Assembly (NCBI GenBank): GCA_025356695.1
Contig: JANXSE010000290.1
Location: 1-14,748 of the forward strand
Source: Betaproteobacteria bacterium
Lineage (GTDB): Bacteria; Pseudomonadota; Gammaproteobacteria; Burkholderiales; SG8-41
DNA: 14,748 nt
Direction of reading: 5' to 3'
Numbering within the stretch: the stretch's first letter is position 1; every line of letters starts with the position of its first letter. The notes beneath the pieces were generated by a model that did not search any database, was not told where the DNA came from, and saw only the letters and a list, made by a program, of their open reading frames with translations. Below are positions 1-6,234 of the stretch, one piece after another. Made by a program: the position numbers and the translations under genes.

Positions 1-87
1 TCCCCCTTGATGGGGGAGGGTAGGGTGGGGGTGTGGCAGCACTGGTTGTCCCCCCATCCCTGCCTTCCCCCACAAGGGGGGAAGGAG
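1..87. repeat. Inverted pair of C/G-rich dispersed repeats (family B)
   Basis: Two copies of a repeat found at least six more times in the window face each other here. The copy at 1-32 reads in the minus sense (CCCCTTGATGGGGGAGGG then TAGGGTGGGGG). The copy at 50-87 reads in the plus sense (CCCCCCATCCC, then CCTTCCCCCACAAGGGGGG and AAGGAG). Each copy contains its own C-run/G-run hairpin, and the two can also pair with each other. The second copy ends 24 bases before the start codon of the next gene. It looks like a REP-type intergenic element; whether it has any function is unknown. Confidence 0.75.
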
Positions 88-111
88 CAAACCGGAAAAC
101 TCGGGAGGCAT

Positions 112-1086
112 ATGCGCAATCTGTTCGCGGTACTGATCGCCATCACGCAATGCGTCTACGTTGCTGTTGCGCACGCCGCCGATCCGGCTGCCGCGTATCC
201 GCAACGGCCCATCCGCCTCGTCGTGCTGTTCCCGCCCGGTGGTTCGGACACCGTCGCCCGCATGTTCGGCCAGCGCGCCGCCGAACGTCTCGGCCAGCCG
301 ATCGTGATCGACAACCGGCCCGGGGCCGCCGGCGTGATCGGTGCCGATATCGTCGCCAAGAGTCCGGCCGACGGTTACACACTGCTCTTCGCCACCGCCT
401 CGTTTGCCATGACTTCGGCATGGGACCGCAAGCTGCCCTACGATGCGATTCGCGATTTCACCGCCATCGGCATGCTCGCCTACACGCCGTTCATGCTGAC
501 CGTGCATCCGACGCTGCCGGTCAATACGGTGAAAGAATTCATCGCGCTGGCGAAAGCCAAACCCGATCAGCTCAATGTCAGCACCACCGGCGCCGGCGGC
601 ATCGGCCATCTCGGCACTGCGATGTTCGCCAACATGGCGGGCCTGCGCATCAACTACGTGCCGTACAAGGGCACCGGCCCGGCGCTGACGGCCGCGTTGT
701 CCGGTGAAGTGCATTTCACCATGGTGACGATCGGCACTTCGCTGCCCTACGCGCGCGCCGGCAAGCTGCGCGCGCTGGGTGTGTCGAGCGCGCGCCGCTC
801 GGCGCTGGCACCCGATATTCCGTCGATCGCCGAGGCCGGTGTGCCCGGCCTCGATGTTGTCACCTGGTACGGTCTGTCGGCGCCGCGCAATCTGCCGCCT
901 GCCATCGTCAATCGTTTGCATGCCGAAATGGAAGCGATTGCGAAGTCCGCGGAATTCCGCGACCAGATCGCCGCGCTCGGCATCGAGCCGCAGATCACCG
1001 CGCCGCGCGAATTCGCCGAATTCATGAAGTCCGACATCGCGCGCTGGTCGCGTGCGATCAAGGACACCGGCATCACGCTGAATTAA
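112..1086 (+). CDS. Tripartite tricarboxylate transporter (Bug/TctC family) substrate-binding protein
   Basis: This is a 324-residue periplasmic solute receptor. A signal peptide (hydrophobic core about residues 4-20, likely cleavage near AHA at 20-22) is followed by the family hallmark YPQRPIRLVVLFPPGGSD (residues 29-46) and by DNRPGAAGVIGADIVAKSPADGYTLL. Later landmarks are KLPYD, VPYKGTGPA and PSIAEAGVPG, all typical of Bug proteins, and the length is normal for the family. These proteins bind carboxylated or small aromatic ligands between two lobes. The reading frame is open back to position 7, but the upstream part is translated repeat. The ATG at 112 is preferred because GGGAGG precedes it at 103-108 and it opens a signal peptide. 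No TctA/TctB membrane partner lies nearby, so it is an orphan receptor. The ligand is unknown. Confidence 0.93.
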   Translation: MRNLFAVLIAITQCVYVAVAHAADPAAAYPQRPIRLVVLFPPGGSDTVARMFGQRAAERLGQPIVIDNRPGAAGVIGADIVAKSPADGYTLLFATASFAMTSAWDRKLPYDAIRDFTAIGMLAYTPFMLTVHPTLPVNTVKEFIALAKAKPDQLNVSTTGAGGIGHLGTAMFANMAGLRINYVPYKGTGPALTAALSGEVHFTMVTIGTSLPYARAGKLRALGVSSARRSALAPDIPSIAEAGVPGLDVVTWYGLSAPRNLPPAIVNRLHAEMEAIAKSAEFRDQIAALGIEPQITAPREFAEFMKSDIARWSRAIKDTGITLN

Positions 1087-1098
1087 CGCGGACTGCGA

Positions 1099-2004
1099 AT
1101 GCAAACGGGGCAGCTGATTCAATCGACGATAGGAAACCTGCGACGCGACGGCGCGCGCGTTCTGCTGCTGGGCTGGTTGCTGCTGTCCGCCGTTTGCGCC
1201 GCCGATACGCTGCTGCACGAGCAGCCGTCGATGTTCGGCACCATTGTCGTCACCGAGGACGACGCCGGCGTGCGCACACTGCGCTTTGGCCGCGCCGGTC
1301 CGCGGCAGAGTGTGGTCAAGCCCGGCGATCCCGATCATCTGGTGTTGCAATACACGCGCTCGGCCTTCGTCGGGCTCGCACTCGCCGACAAGCCGCGCCG
1401 CATGCTGGTCGTTGGCGTCGGCGGCGGCACGCTGCCGATGTTTTTGCGCAAGCACTATCCGGAAGCGGTGATCGATGCCGTCGATATCGATCCGAATGTG
1501 CTCGAGGTGGCGCGCAAATTTCTCGGCTTTCGCGAAGACGCCACGCTGCGTGCGCATGTCGCCGACGGGCGTGCTTTCATCGAGGCGGTGCGTGAACCCT
1601 ACGACGTGATTTTTCTCGACGCCTTTTCGTCAAGCGATCTGCCCGCTCATCTCACCACGCAGGAATTCCTGCGCGCCGTGCGCCGCGCGCTGGCACCGTC
1701 CGGCGTGGTGGTCGGCAACATCTGGGACCGTTACGCCAACCGGCTCTACGATTCGATGCTGCGCACCTATCAGGAGGTGTTCGACGAAGTCTATCTGCTC
1801 AGCGTGCCTGCCGCCGGCAACAAGATCCTGCTCGCGCTGCCGCGCGCGCTGAAATTGAGCGAGGAAGAAATTGAAGCGCGCGCACGGGAGGTCGGGGCGG
1901 ATCGGAAGTTTCGTTACGATCTGGGGGATGCGGCGACGTACGGCTTTGTGCCGTTGCGCGAGAAGAATTCGGCGGGGCAGGTGTTGCGCGACGTGAAGCC
2001 CTGA
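1099..2004 (+). CDS. Spermidine-synthase-like SAM-binding protein with N-terminal export signal
   Basis: This is a 301-residue protein with the class I methyltransferase fold of the polyamine aminopropyltransferase family. GVGGGTLP (106-113) is the SAM/dcSAM-binding glycine loop, VDIDP (128-132) holds the ribose-binding acid, ADGRAF follows at about 155-160, and FLDAFSSSDLP (172-182) covers the usual active-site region. Residues 19-36 form a hydrophobic stretch (VLLLGWLLLSAVCAA) after an RRDGAR basic patch, so the N-terminus resembles a signal peptide or membrane anchor. The fold itself starts near residue 38. Only a short beta-strand N-terminal part precedes it. The gene starts 12 bases after the Bug gene and is probably co-transcribed. 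A true spermidine synthase activity is uncertain, since many proteins of this type are uncharacterised. Confidence 0.82.
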   Translation: MQTGQLIQSTIGNLRRDGARVLLLGWLLLSAVCAADTLLHEQPSMFGTIVVTEDDAGVRTLRFGRAGPRQSVVKPGDPDHLVLQYTRSAFVGLALADKPRRMLVVGVGGGTLPMFLRKHYPEAVIDAVDIDPNVLEVARKFLGFREDATLRAHVADGRAFIEAVREPYDVIFLDAFSSSDLPAHLTTQEFLRAVRRALAPSGVVVGNIWDRYANRLYDSMLRTYQEVFDEVYLLSVPAAGNKILLALPRALKLSEEEIEARAREVGADRKFRYDLGDAATYGFVPLREKNSAGQVLRDVKP

Positions 2005-2064
2005 TCTTTACTTATTCTTCACTTGGGGGGCGGGATTGCTGCGCAATTGAATCGCGAGATGTGC

Positions 2065-2094
2065 GTAGGGCGGAAAAGCGAAGCGCATTCCGCC
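2065..2094. repeat. Diverged copy of dispersed repeat family A
   Basis: The segment GTAGGGCGGAAAAGCGAAGC followed by GCATTCCGCC is a variant of the GTAGCCCGGA...TCCGGG repeats seen at 2234, 4441 and 13364. The ends GGCGGAA and TTCCGCC are complementary, giving a hairpin. It lies between the convergent genes ending at 2004 and 2285, together with two other hairpins. No gene is seen in 2005-2284. Confidence 0.55.
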
Positions 2095-2178
2095 GGATGG
2101 GTGTTGTAAATAACGCGGTGCTTCAAGATCAAATTCGCCCGGGGGCAGCCCGGCGGCTCTCAAGGGGAGGTTTCCCCC

Positions 2179-2199
2179 CTCTCCTTTGATGCAGGAGAG
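2179..2199. repeat. Perfect 7-bp stem hairpin between convergent genes
   Basis: CTCTCCT and AGGAGAG form a perfect inverted repeat around a 7-base loop. There is no T-run on either side, so it is not a canonical intrinsic terminator. The flanking TTTCCCCCC and the loop resemble a decayed family B repeat. It may still help end transcription from the two converging genes. Confidence 0.45.
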
Positions 2200-2233
2200 T
2201 TGGAGAGATTCAGCGGGGTCGTTGGCTCAGTAT

Positions 2234-2267
2234 CTGTAGCCCGGAAGGAGCGAAGCGTATTCCGGGA
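2234..2267. repeat. Dispersed repeat family A, copy 1
   Basis: This 34-base element begins CTGTAGCCCGGAAGGAGCGA and ends GTATTCCGGGA. It differs at one base (GCGAAGC for GCGCAGC) from the two identical copies at 4441 and 13364. The CCCGGAA and TTCCGGG ends pair. Elements of the form GTAGCCCGGA...TCCGGG are common intergenic repeats in many proteobacteria. It ends 17 bases beyond the 3' end of the dehydrogenase gene on the minus strand. Confidence 0.75.
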
Positions 2268-2284
2268 AAGACTTGCCGGCAGCG

Positions 2285-3466
2285 TTAGTTCTTGCGCACC
2301 GGCACAAAATCCGGATGCCACAACAAATCCGGCGACAACTCATCAATCGAACAAATCCCCGTCAACGCCAGCACGCGATCAATCTCCGTCTTCAATATCT
2401 GCAATGCATGTTTCGCGCCGTCTTCACCGCCGGCAGAAATTCCATACAGCAGCGGCCGCCCGACGAAAGCCATGTCGGCGCCCAGCGCCACTGCCTTGAT
2501 GATATCGGCACCACGACGGAAACCGCCGTCGGCCATCACCATGAAATTCTCACCGGTGGCGGCGCGGATTTCGGGAATGACCTCGAGCGGCGAGATGATG
2601 CCGTCCAATTGCCGGCCGCCGTGGTTGGAGATGAACACGCCGTCGGCGCCGAGCTGCTGCGCTTTGAGCGCATCGTCACCGCGAACGACACCTTTTATAA
2701 ACAATTTGCGCGGCCAGAACTCGCGCAGCCAGCGGAAATCCTCCCAGTTCACCTCTTCGCGGCGTTCCTGGAATTCGGCGACCGGCTTGTCGATGATGCG
2801 TTCGTTGCCGTCGCGGCTGACGTTCTGATAACGCGGCACGCCAGAGTCGAGCAGGGTGCGCAGAAAAACGTCGAGCGACCAGCGCGGATGCAGTGCACCG
2901 TCGACGAGATTGCGCAGATTCAGTTTCAGCGGCGTCGAGAAACCGTTGCGGCGGTTGTATTCGCGGTTGCCCATCGCGGCGACGTCGCTGGTTAGCACCA
3001 GCGCTTCGAAACCGGCATCGAGCGCGCGCGTGACGAGTTTTTCCACCGGCGCGCGGCTCTTCGCCATGTAGAGCTGGAACCACAGTGCGCCACCTTCGGC
3101 CGCGCGCGCGACTTCTTCGAGCGGTTCGAACGACGCCGTGCTCAACACGAAGGGCAGGCCGGCGTCGCGCGCCGCGCGCGCCATCGCCGCGTCGGCCTTG
3201 AAGCCGTAGAGGCCGGCCGCACCGGTCGGCGCGATGCCGAAGGGCGCGTTGAATGTCTTGCCGAAGATTGTTGTTTTCGCCGAGCGTTTCGAGACGTCGA
3301 TCAGCGTGTGCGGCTGGAAGCGGATGCGCTGAAACACCGCGCGATTATTGTTGAGCGTCTGGTTGTCTTCGGCGCCGCCGTCGAGAAAATCCCAGGCGAT
3401 CTTCGGCAGGCGCGATTGCGCGATGGCGCGCAGGTCGTCGATGCTCTGGGCGTCGCGGAAGTTCAT
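2285..3466 (-). CDS. FMN-dependent alpha-hydroxyacid dehydrogenase (LldD/mandelate dehydrogenase-like)
   Basis: This 393-residue TIM-barrel flavoprotein oxidises an (S)-2-hydroxyacid to the 2-oxoacid. Visible family residues are APTGAAGL (FMN loop, about 80-87), QLY (Tyr133), LTSD (Thr159, Asp161), Arg168, IKG (Lys258), the signature SNHGGRQLDG (catalytic His282, substrate Arg285), DGGFRRG (313-319) and GRP (336-338). The substrate-binding tyrosine expected in the LPKxxxDY segment is Phe27 here (LPKIAWDF). The loop at 159-174 (TSDVAAMGNREYNRRN) resembles mandelate/lactate dehydrogenases more than glycolate oxidase. It begins three bases after the lyase stop and is the last gene of the minus-strand operon. 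The exact substrate is unknown. Confidence 0.92.
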   Translation of the reverse strand: MNFRDAQSIDDLRAIAQSRLPKIAWDFLDGGAEDNQTLNNNRAVFQRIRFQPHTLIDVSKRSAKTTIFGKTFNAPFGIAPTGAAGLYGFKADAAMARAARDAGLPFVLSTASFEPLEEVARAAEGGALWFQLYMAKSRAPVEKLVTRALDAGFEALVLTSDVAAMGNREYNRRNGFSTPLKLNLRNLVDGALHPRWSLDVFLRTLLDSGVPRYQNVSRDGNERIIDKPVAEFQERREEVNWEDFRWLREFWPRKLFIKGVVRGDDALKAQQLGADGVFISNHGGRQLDGIISPLEVIPEIRAATGENFMVMADGGFRRGADIIKAVALGADMAFVGRPLLYGISAGGEDGAKHALQILKTEIDRVLALTGICSIDELSPDLLWHPDFVPVRKN

Positions 3467-3469
3467 CGG

Positions 3470-4411
3470 CTATTTTCCCGGCTGGTATTTCTTTTTCAGC
3501 TCGTCGGCCGGCAGGTATTTTTCTTCGAGCGCCATGATCTGCGGAAAGCCGGCGAAGTCGAACGAAGTGCCCATCGGATGGTTGATGAGTTTCTTCTCGT
3601 ATTCGATTTCGGCAATGGCGCCGCGCGCTTTCAGATCGGCGGCATATTCGAACATACCCTGCATCGAGGTGCGCAGGCCGGCGAGTGAAACGTGCATCAG
3701 CTTGAAGCCGATGCTGGCGATGTCGTCGAACGTGATGCCCGATTCGTACCACTTCAGGTTCGACGAATAGTTGAAATACAGCGGCAGGTCCGGGAATTCC
3801 TTGTGCACCTCGGCGGCGAAGCGTTTCGGCATTTCGATGTCGGAGTTCGGAAACTCCGGAAAGATCATGTCAGCGCCGGCCTTGGCGTAAGCCTTGGCGC
3901 GGCGGATCGCCTCGTCGAGGCCACCGCCGACCGCTGCCACCGCATCGGTGCGCGCGATGATGACAAAATCCGGGCTCTTGCGCGCATCGACCGCGGCGCG
4001 GATCTTGCCGACGGCTTCGTCCATCGGAATCACCATCTTGCCGGCGACGTGGCCGCAGCGTTTCGGGCTGACCTGGTCTTCGATGTGGATGGCGGCGACA
4101 CCGGCGGCTTCGAAATCGCGCACGGTACGTATGACGTTGATCGCATTGCCGTAACCGGTATCGGCATCGGCGATGACGGGAATGTTGACCGCGCGCGCGA
4201 TGTTGCCGGCGTTGGCCACCATTTCGGGACCGGTGATCAAACCGACATCGGGTAGCCCCAGCAGGGTGAGCGACACATCGTAGCCGCCCATGTAGGTGAA
4301 TTCGAAGCCGGCCTTCTCCGCGATCATGGCGTGCAGCGGCGTCGTGATGCCCGGCGTGAAATGGTGTTTGCCGTCGCGCATCAAGGCGCGCAATTTTTTG
4401 CCCATGCTCAT
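3470..4411 (-). CDS. Isocitrate lyase/PEP mutase family lyase (2-methylisocitrate or dimethylmalate lyase-like)
   Basis: This 313-residue protein has the isocitrate lyase/PEP mutase barrel. The Mg-binding DADTGYGN (82-89), IEDQ (110-113), the catalytic-loop signature KRCGH (117-121, Cys119) and ARTDA (153-157) are present. The cysteine in KRCGH points to a C-C lyase rather than a phosphomutase. Family members cleave isocitrate, 2-methylisocitrate or 2,3-dimethylmalate, or decarboxylate oxaloacetate. Choosing among these needs more than the motifs. Residues after about 240 (ending DELKKKYQPGK) form the usual C-terminal swapped helical part. The ATG at 4411 has GGAAG five bases upstream. The gene abuts the hydroxyacid dehydrogenase (3-base gap) and follows the aldolase gene after 104 bases that contain a repeat. 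Confidence 0.9.
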   Translation of the reverse strand: MSMGKKLRALMRDGKHHFTPGITTPLHAMIAEKAGFEFTYMGGYDVSLTLLGLPDVGLITGPEMVANAGNIARAVNIPVIADADTGYGNAINVIRTVRDFEAAGVAAIHIEDQVSPKRCGHVAGKMVIPMDEAVGKIRAAVDARKSPDFVIIARTDAVAAVGGGLDEAIRRAKAYAKAGADMIFPEFPNSDIEMPKRFAAEVHKEFPDLPLYFNYSSNLKWYESGITFDDIASIGFKLMHVSLAGLRTSMQGMFEYAADLKARGAIAEIEYEKKLINHPMGTSFDFAGFPQIMALEEKYLPADELKKKYQPGK

Positions 4412-4440
4412 CGCAGCTTCCTTATCAATACTTCGTCAAT

Positions 4441-4474
4441 CTGTAGCCCGGAAGGAGCGCAGCGTATTCCGGGA
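4441..4474. repeat. Dispersed repeat family A, copy 2
   Basis: This 34-base element is identical to the copy at 13364-13397 (starts CTGTAGCCCGGAAGGAGCGC, ends AGCGTATTCCGGGA). It lies in the 104-base gap inside the minus-strand operon, between the aldolase and lyase genes. Such a hairpin could tune mRNA processing. Nearby CCCACCCTAC (about 4500-4509) resembles half of the element at 7265-7322. Confidence 0.8.
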
Positions 4475-4515
4475 ATCGAGCCCGTGTGTGCAGCGAGCTG
4501 CCCACCCTACAAGCC

Positions 4516-5301
4516 TTAGTACTTCAACCCGTGCAAAAAATCCGAACGCGCCCGCGCGCCAGCCATCAAAAACCCGGTGTCGTTGCCGCTCAAAATGAAG
4601 CGCATGCCCATGTTGATGTACTTGTCCATCAATGCATGGTCGACGACACCGCCCATGCCCGGATGTTTGCCGTGTTTGCGGCAGGCCTCGATCACCGTCT
4701 TATAGGCGGCTTCGACTTTCGCATCGCCGTATTGGCCCGGTATGCCCATCTCGGCGCACAGATCGTTGGTGCCGATCATCACCACGTCGACGCCGGGGAG
4801 CGCCGCGATCGGGTCCGCCAGTGTGATCGCCGCCGGTGTTTCCAGCATGATGACGACCAGCGTTTCGTTGTTGGCGAGCGTGGTGGCCTCGGTCAGCGGC
4901 AGCGACTTAAAAGCGAACTGCGGCAACTGGCCGTAGATCGAGCGGTGGCCGATCGGCGGATATTTGCAGTAAGACACCGCGTTCTTCGCTTCTTCGAGCG
5001 AATCGACGTGCGGCACGACGATGCCCTGCGCGCCCGAGTCGAGCAGGCGCGAGGCGTGGTGGTGTTCCTTGCCGGGCACGCGCACCAGCGGCGAGATGCC
5101 CACCGGCAGGGCGGCCGAGGCGATCATCGACGCATTGCCGATGTCGAGTGCCGAGTGTTCCATGTCGATGAACAGCCAGTCGTAGCCGCAGGTCTTGGCG
5201 ATGGCGCCGATGTCGGTGGTGCGCGACTGGTGCAAGCCCATGCCGATGGCGATCTTGCCGGCTTCGAGCTGTTGTTTGGTGTGGTTCGGATAAATCTTCA
5301 T
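4516..5301 (-). CDS. HpcH/HpaI family class II aldolase
   Basis: This 261-residue metal-dependent aldolase belongs to the 2-keto-3-deoxy-acid/4-hydroxy-2-oxoacid group, which reversibly splits 4-hydroxy-2-oxoacids into pyruvate-type compounds and an aldehyde. FIDMEHSALD (44-53) contains the catalytic His49, Arg74 lies in LVRVPG, GAQGIVVPHV is at 90-99, and the metal ligands are expected to be Glu154 (MLET) and Asp180 (GTNDL). Length is normal. The start at 5301 has a GGGGGAAG ribosome site a few bases upstream. The regulator gene ends 19 bases before it, so the two are almost surely co-transcribed. The true aldehyde product is unknown. Confidence 0.91.
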   Translation of the reverse strand: MKIYPNHTKQQLEAGKIAIGMGLHQSRTTDIGAIAKTCGYDWLFIDMEHSALDIGNASMIASAALPVGISPLVRVPGKEHHHASRLLDSGAQGIVVPHVDSLEEAKNAVSYCKYPPIGHRSIYGQLPQFAFKSLPLTEATTLANNETLVVIMLETPAAITLADPIAALPGVDVVMIGTNDLCAEMGIPGQYGDAKVEAAYKTVIEACRKHGKHPGMGGVVDHALMDKYINMGMRFILSGNDTGFLMAGARARSDFLHGLKY

Positions 5302-5320
5302 CGCTTCCCCCTGAAAAACA

Positions 5321-6028
5321 TCATGGCACGACGGCGAGTTCGCCGATCTGTTCGAGCAGCAGTTCTCGCGAGCTCTCGACGTGTTCGCGCGTCAGCGCCA
5401 CCGCCGCGCGCTTGTCGCGGCGTTTGATGGCGGCGACGATCGCCGTGTGTTCATCGACAAACTGCTGCAGGTTGCCGGCTTCGCGCAGCACATTGCTCAT
5501 GTTCATCGTAATGAGCCGGTCGAATTGTTCGATCACATCGATGGTGGCGCGCGCCAGCCGGCTGTTGCCGCAGGCGCTGGCGAGCGCCAGGTGAAAGTTG
5601 CGGTTGTACTGGATCCACGCCGCGACACCGTTGTCCTGCGGGGCGGCGGCCACCGCGTCGAGGGCTGCCAGCTCGGCGTCGCCGGCATGCTCGATCAGGC
5701 GGCGCACGCACGAGCATTCAAGGATCGCCCGCATTTCGTACATTTCGCCGATTTCGTTCATCGAGATCGGTGTCACACGGTAACCCTTGCGCGGTAGCAC
5801 CTCGATCAGATGCTGTTCCTGCAACCGTAATAGCGCATCGCGGATCGGCGATTTGCTCACACCGTATTTCTCGGCGAGGTCTTTCTCCTGCAACTGGGTG
5901 CCCGGGCGCAGGCTGCAGGCGAGAATTTCACTGCGCAGCCGCTCATACACGTCGATCCGCACCAGCCGTTGCGGGGCGCGGGTTTCGGTCGATGTGAGTG
6001 TTTCCAAACTTGTGGCGTCCGACGGCAT
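5321..6028 (-). CDS. GntR family transcriptional regulator with FCD ligand-binding domain
   Basis: This 235-residue FadR-subfamily regulator has a winged helix-turn-helix at about residues 22-88 (LRPGTQLQEKDLAEKYGVSK, RDALLRL, GYRVTPIS). An all-helical FCD sensor domain follows at about 93-225. Three putative metal-ligand histidines are present (His146 in NFHLAL, His194 in DEH, His216 in REH), but the usual first-ligand aspartate four residues before His146 is Asn142. FCD regulators commonly sense small carboxylic acids and repress adjacent catabolic genes. As first gene of the minus-strand operon, facing a divergent transport/hydroxylase cluster, it is the likely local regulator. No strong ribosome site precedes the ATG; the upstream sequence is occupied by the dyad element at 6037-6048. 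Confidence 0.93.
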   Translation of the reverse strand: MPSDATSLETLTSTETRAPQRLVRIDVYERLRSEILACSLRPGTQLQEKDLAEKYGVSKSPIRDALLRLQEQHLIEVLPRKGYRVTPISMNEIGEMYEMRAILECSCVRRLIEHAGDAELAALDAVAAAPQDNGVAAWIQYNRNFHLALASACGNSRLARATIDVIEQFDRLITMNMSNVLREAGNLQQFVDEHTAIVAAIKRRDKRAAVALTREHVESSRELLLEQIGELAVVP

Positions 6029-6036
6029 TTTGAGGG

Positions 6037-6048
6037 CCCGAAATCAGG
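6037..6048. promoter_or_regulatory. Dyad-symmetric 12-mer, copy 1 (candidate operator)
   Basis: CCCGAAATCAGG lies eight bases upstream of the gntR-type start codon. The identical 12-mer recurs at 6245-6256, just inside the divergent Bug gene. The sequence has partial dyad symmetry (CCnGAnnTCnGG). The two copies are 208 bp apart, about 20 helical turns. This suggests, but does not prove, a regulator binding site. Confidence 0.35.
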
Positions 6049-6104
6049 GAAAATGTGAAGAACTGACGGTTTGAAGAATATCACAGACATTTTTCCTTCG
6101 CAGT

Positions 6105-6121
6105 ATAAGTTTTCAACTTAT
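6105..6121. promoter_or_regulatory. Perfect palindrome in divergent promoter region (candidate GntR operator)
   Basis: ATAAGTTTTCAACTTAT has perfect 7-bp arms around TTC. It sits in the middle of the AT-rich 206-bp gap between the divergent regulator and Bug genes, where an autoregulated GntR/FCD protein would bind. On the minus strand TTGAAA at 6116-6111 could serve as a -35 hexamer of the regulator operon, but no convincing -10 was found. Confidence 0.45.
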
Positions 6122-6150
6122 TGATAAATAACAATTATAAAGTTTTGTGC

Positions 6151-6188
6151 TGACCACTATTGACATAAACTGGTCAAAACTGGAATAT
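6151..6188 (+). promoter_or_regulatory. Candidate sigma-70 promoter overlapped by an inverted repeat
   Basis: A perfect -35 hexamer TTGACA (6160-6165) is followed after 17 bp by GAATAT (6183-6188), a weak -10. The inverted repeat TGACCA (6151-6156) / TGGTCA (6171-6176) brackets the -35, with half-site centres 20 bp apart. AAACTGG is also repeated directly at 6167 and 6177. The arrangement fits a promoter for the plus-strand Bug gene repressed by a dimeric protein. The match is good at -35 and poor at -10. Confidence 0.4.
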
Positions 6189-6234
6189 CAGTACGTTTTC
6201 GCGGTCGGCCGGCGGTTTTTGCGGCCGATCTGGT

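Noticed and set aside
4486..5427. Plus-strand open frame of 313 codons opposite the aldolase gene
   Set aside because: The minus-strand frame has intact HpcH/HpaI motifs and a ribosome site. The plus frame translates to Arg/His/Val-rich noise.
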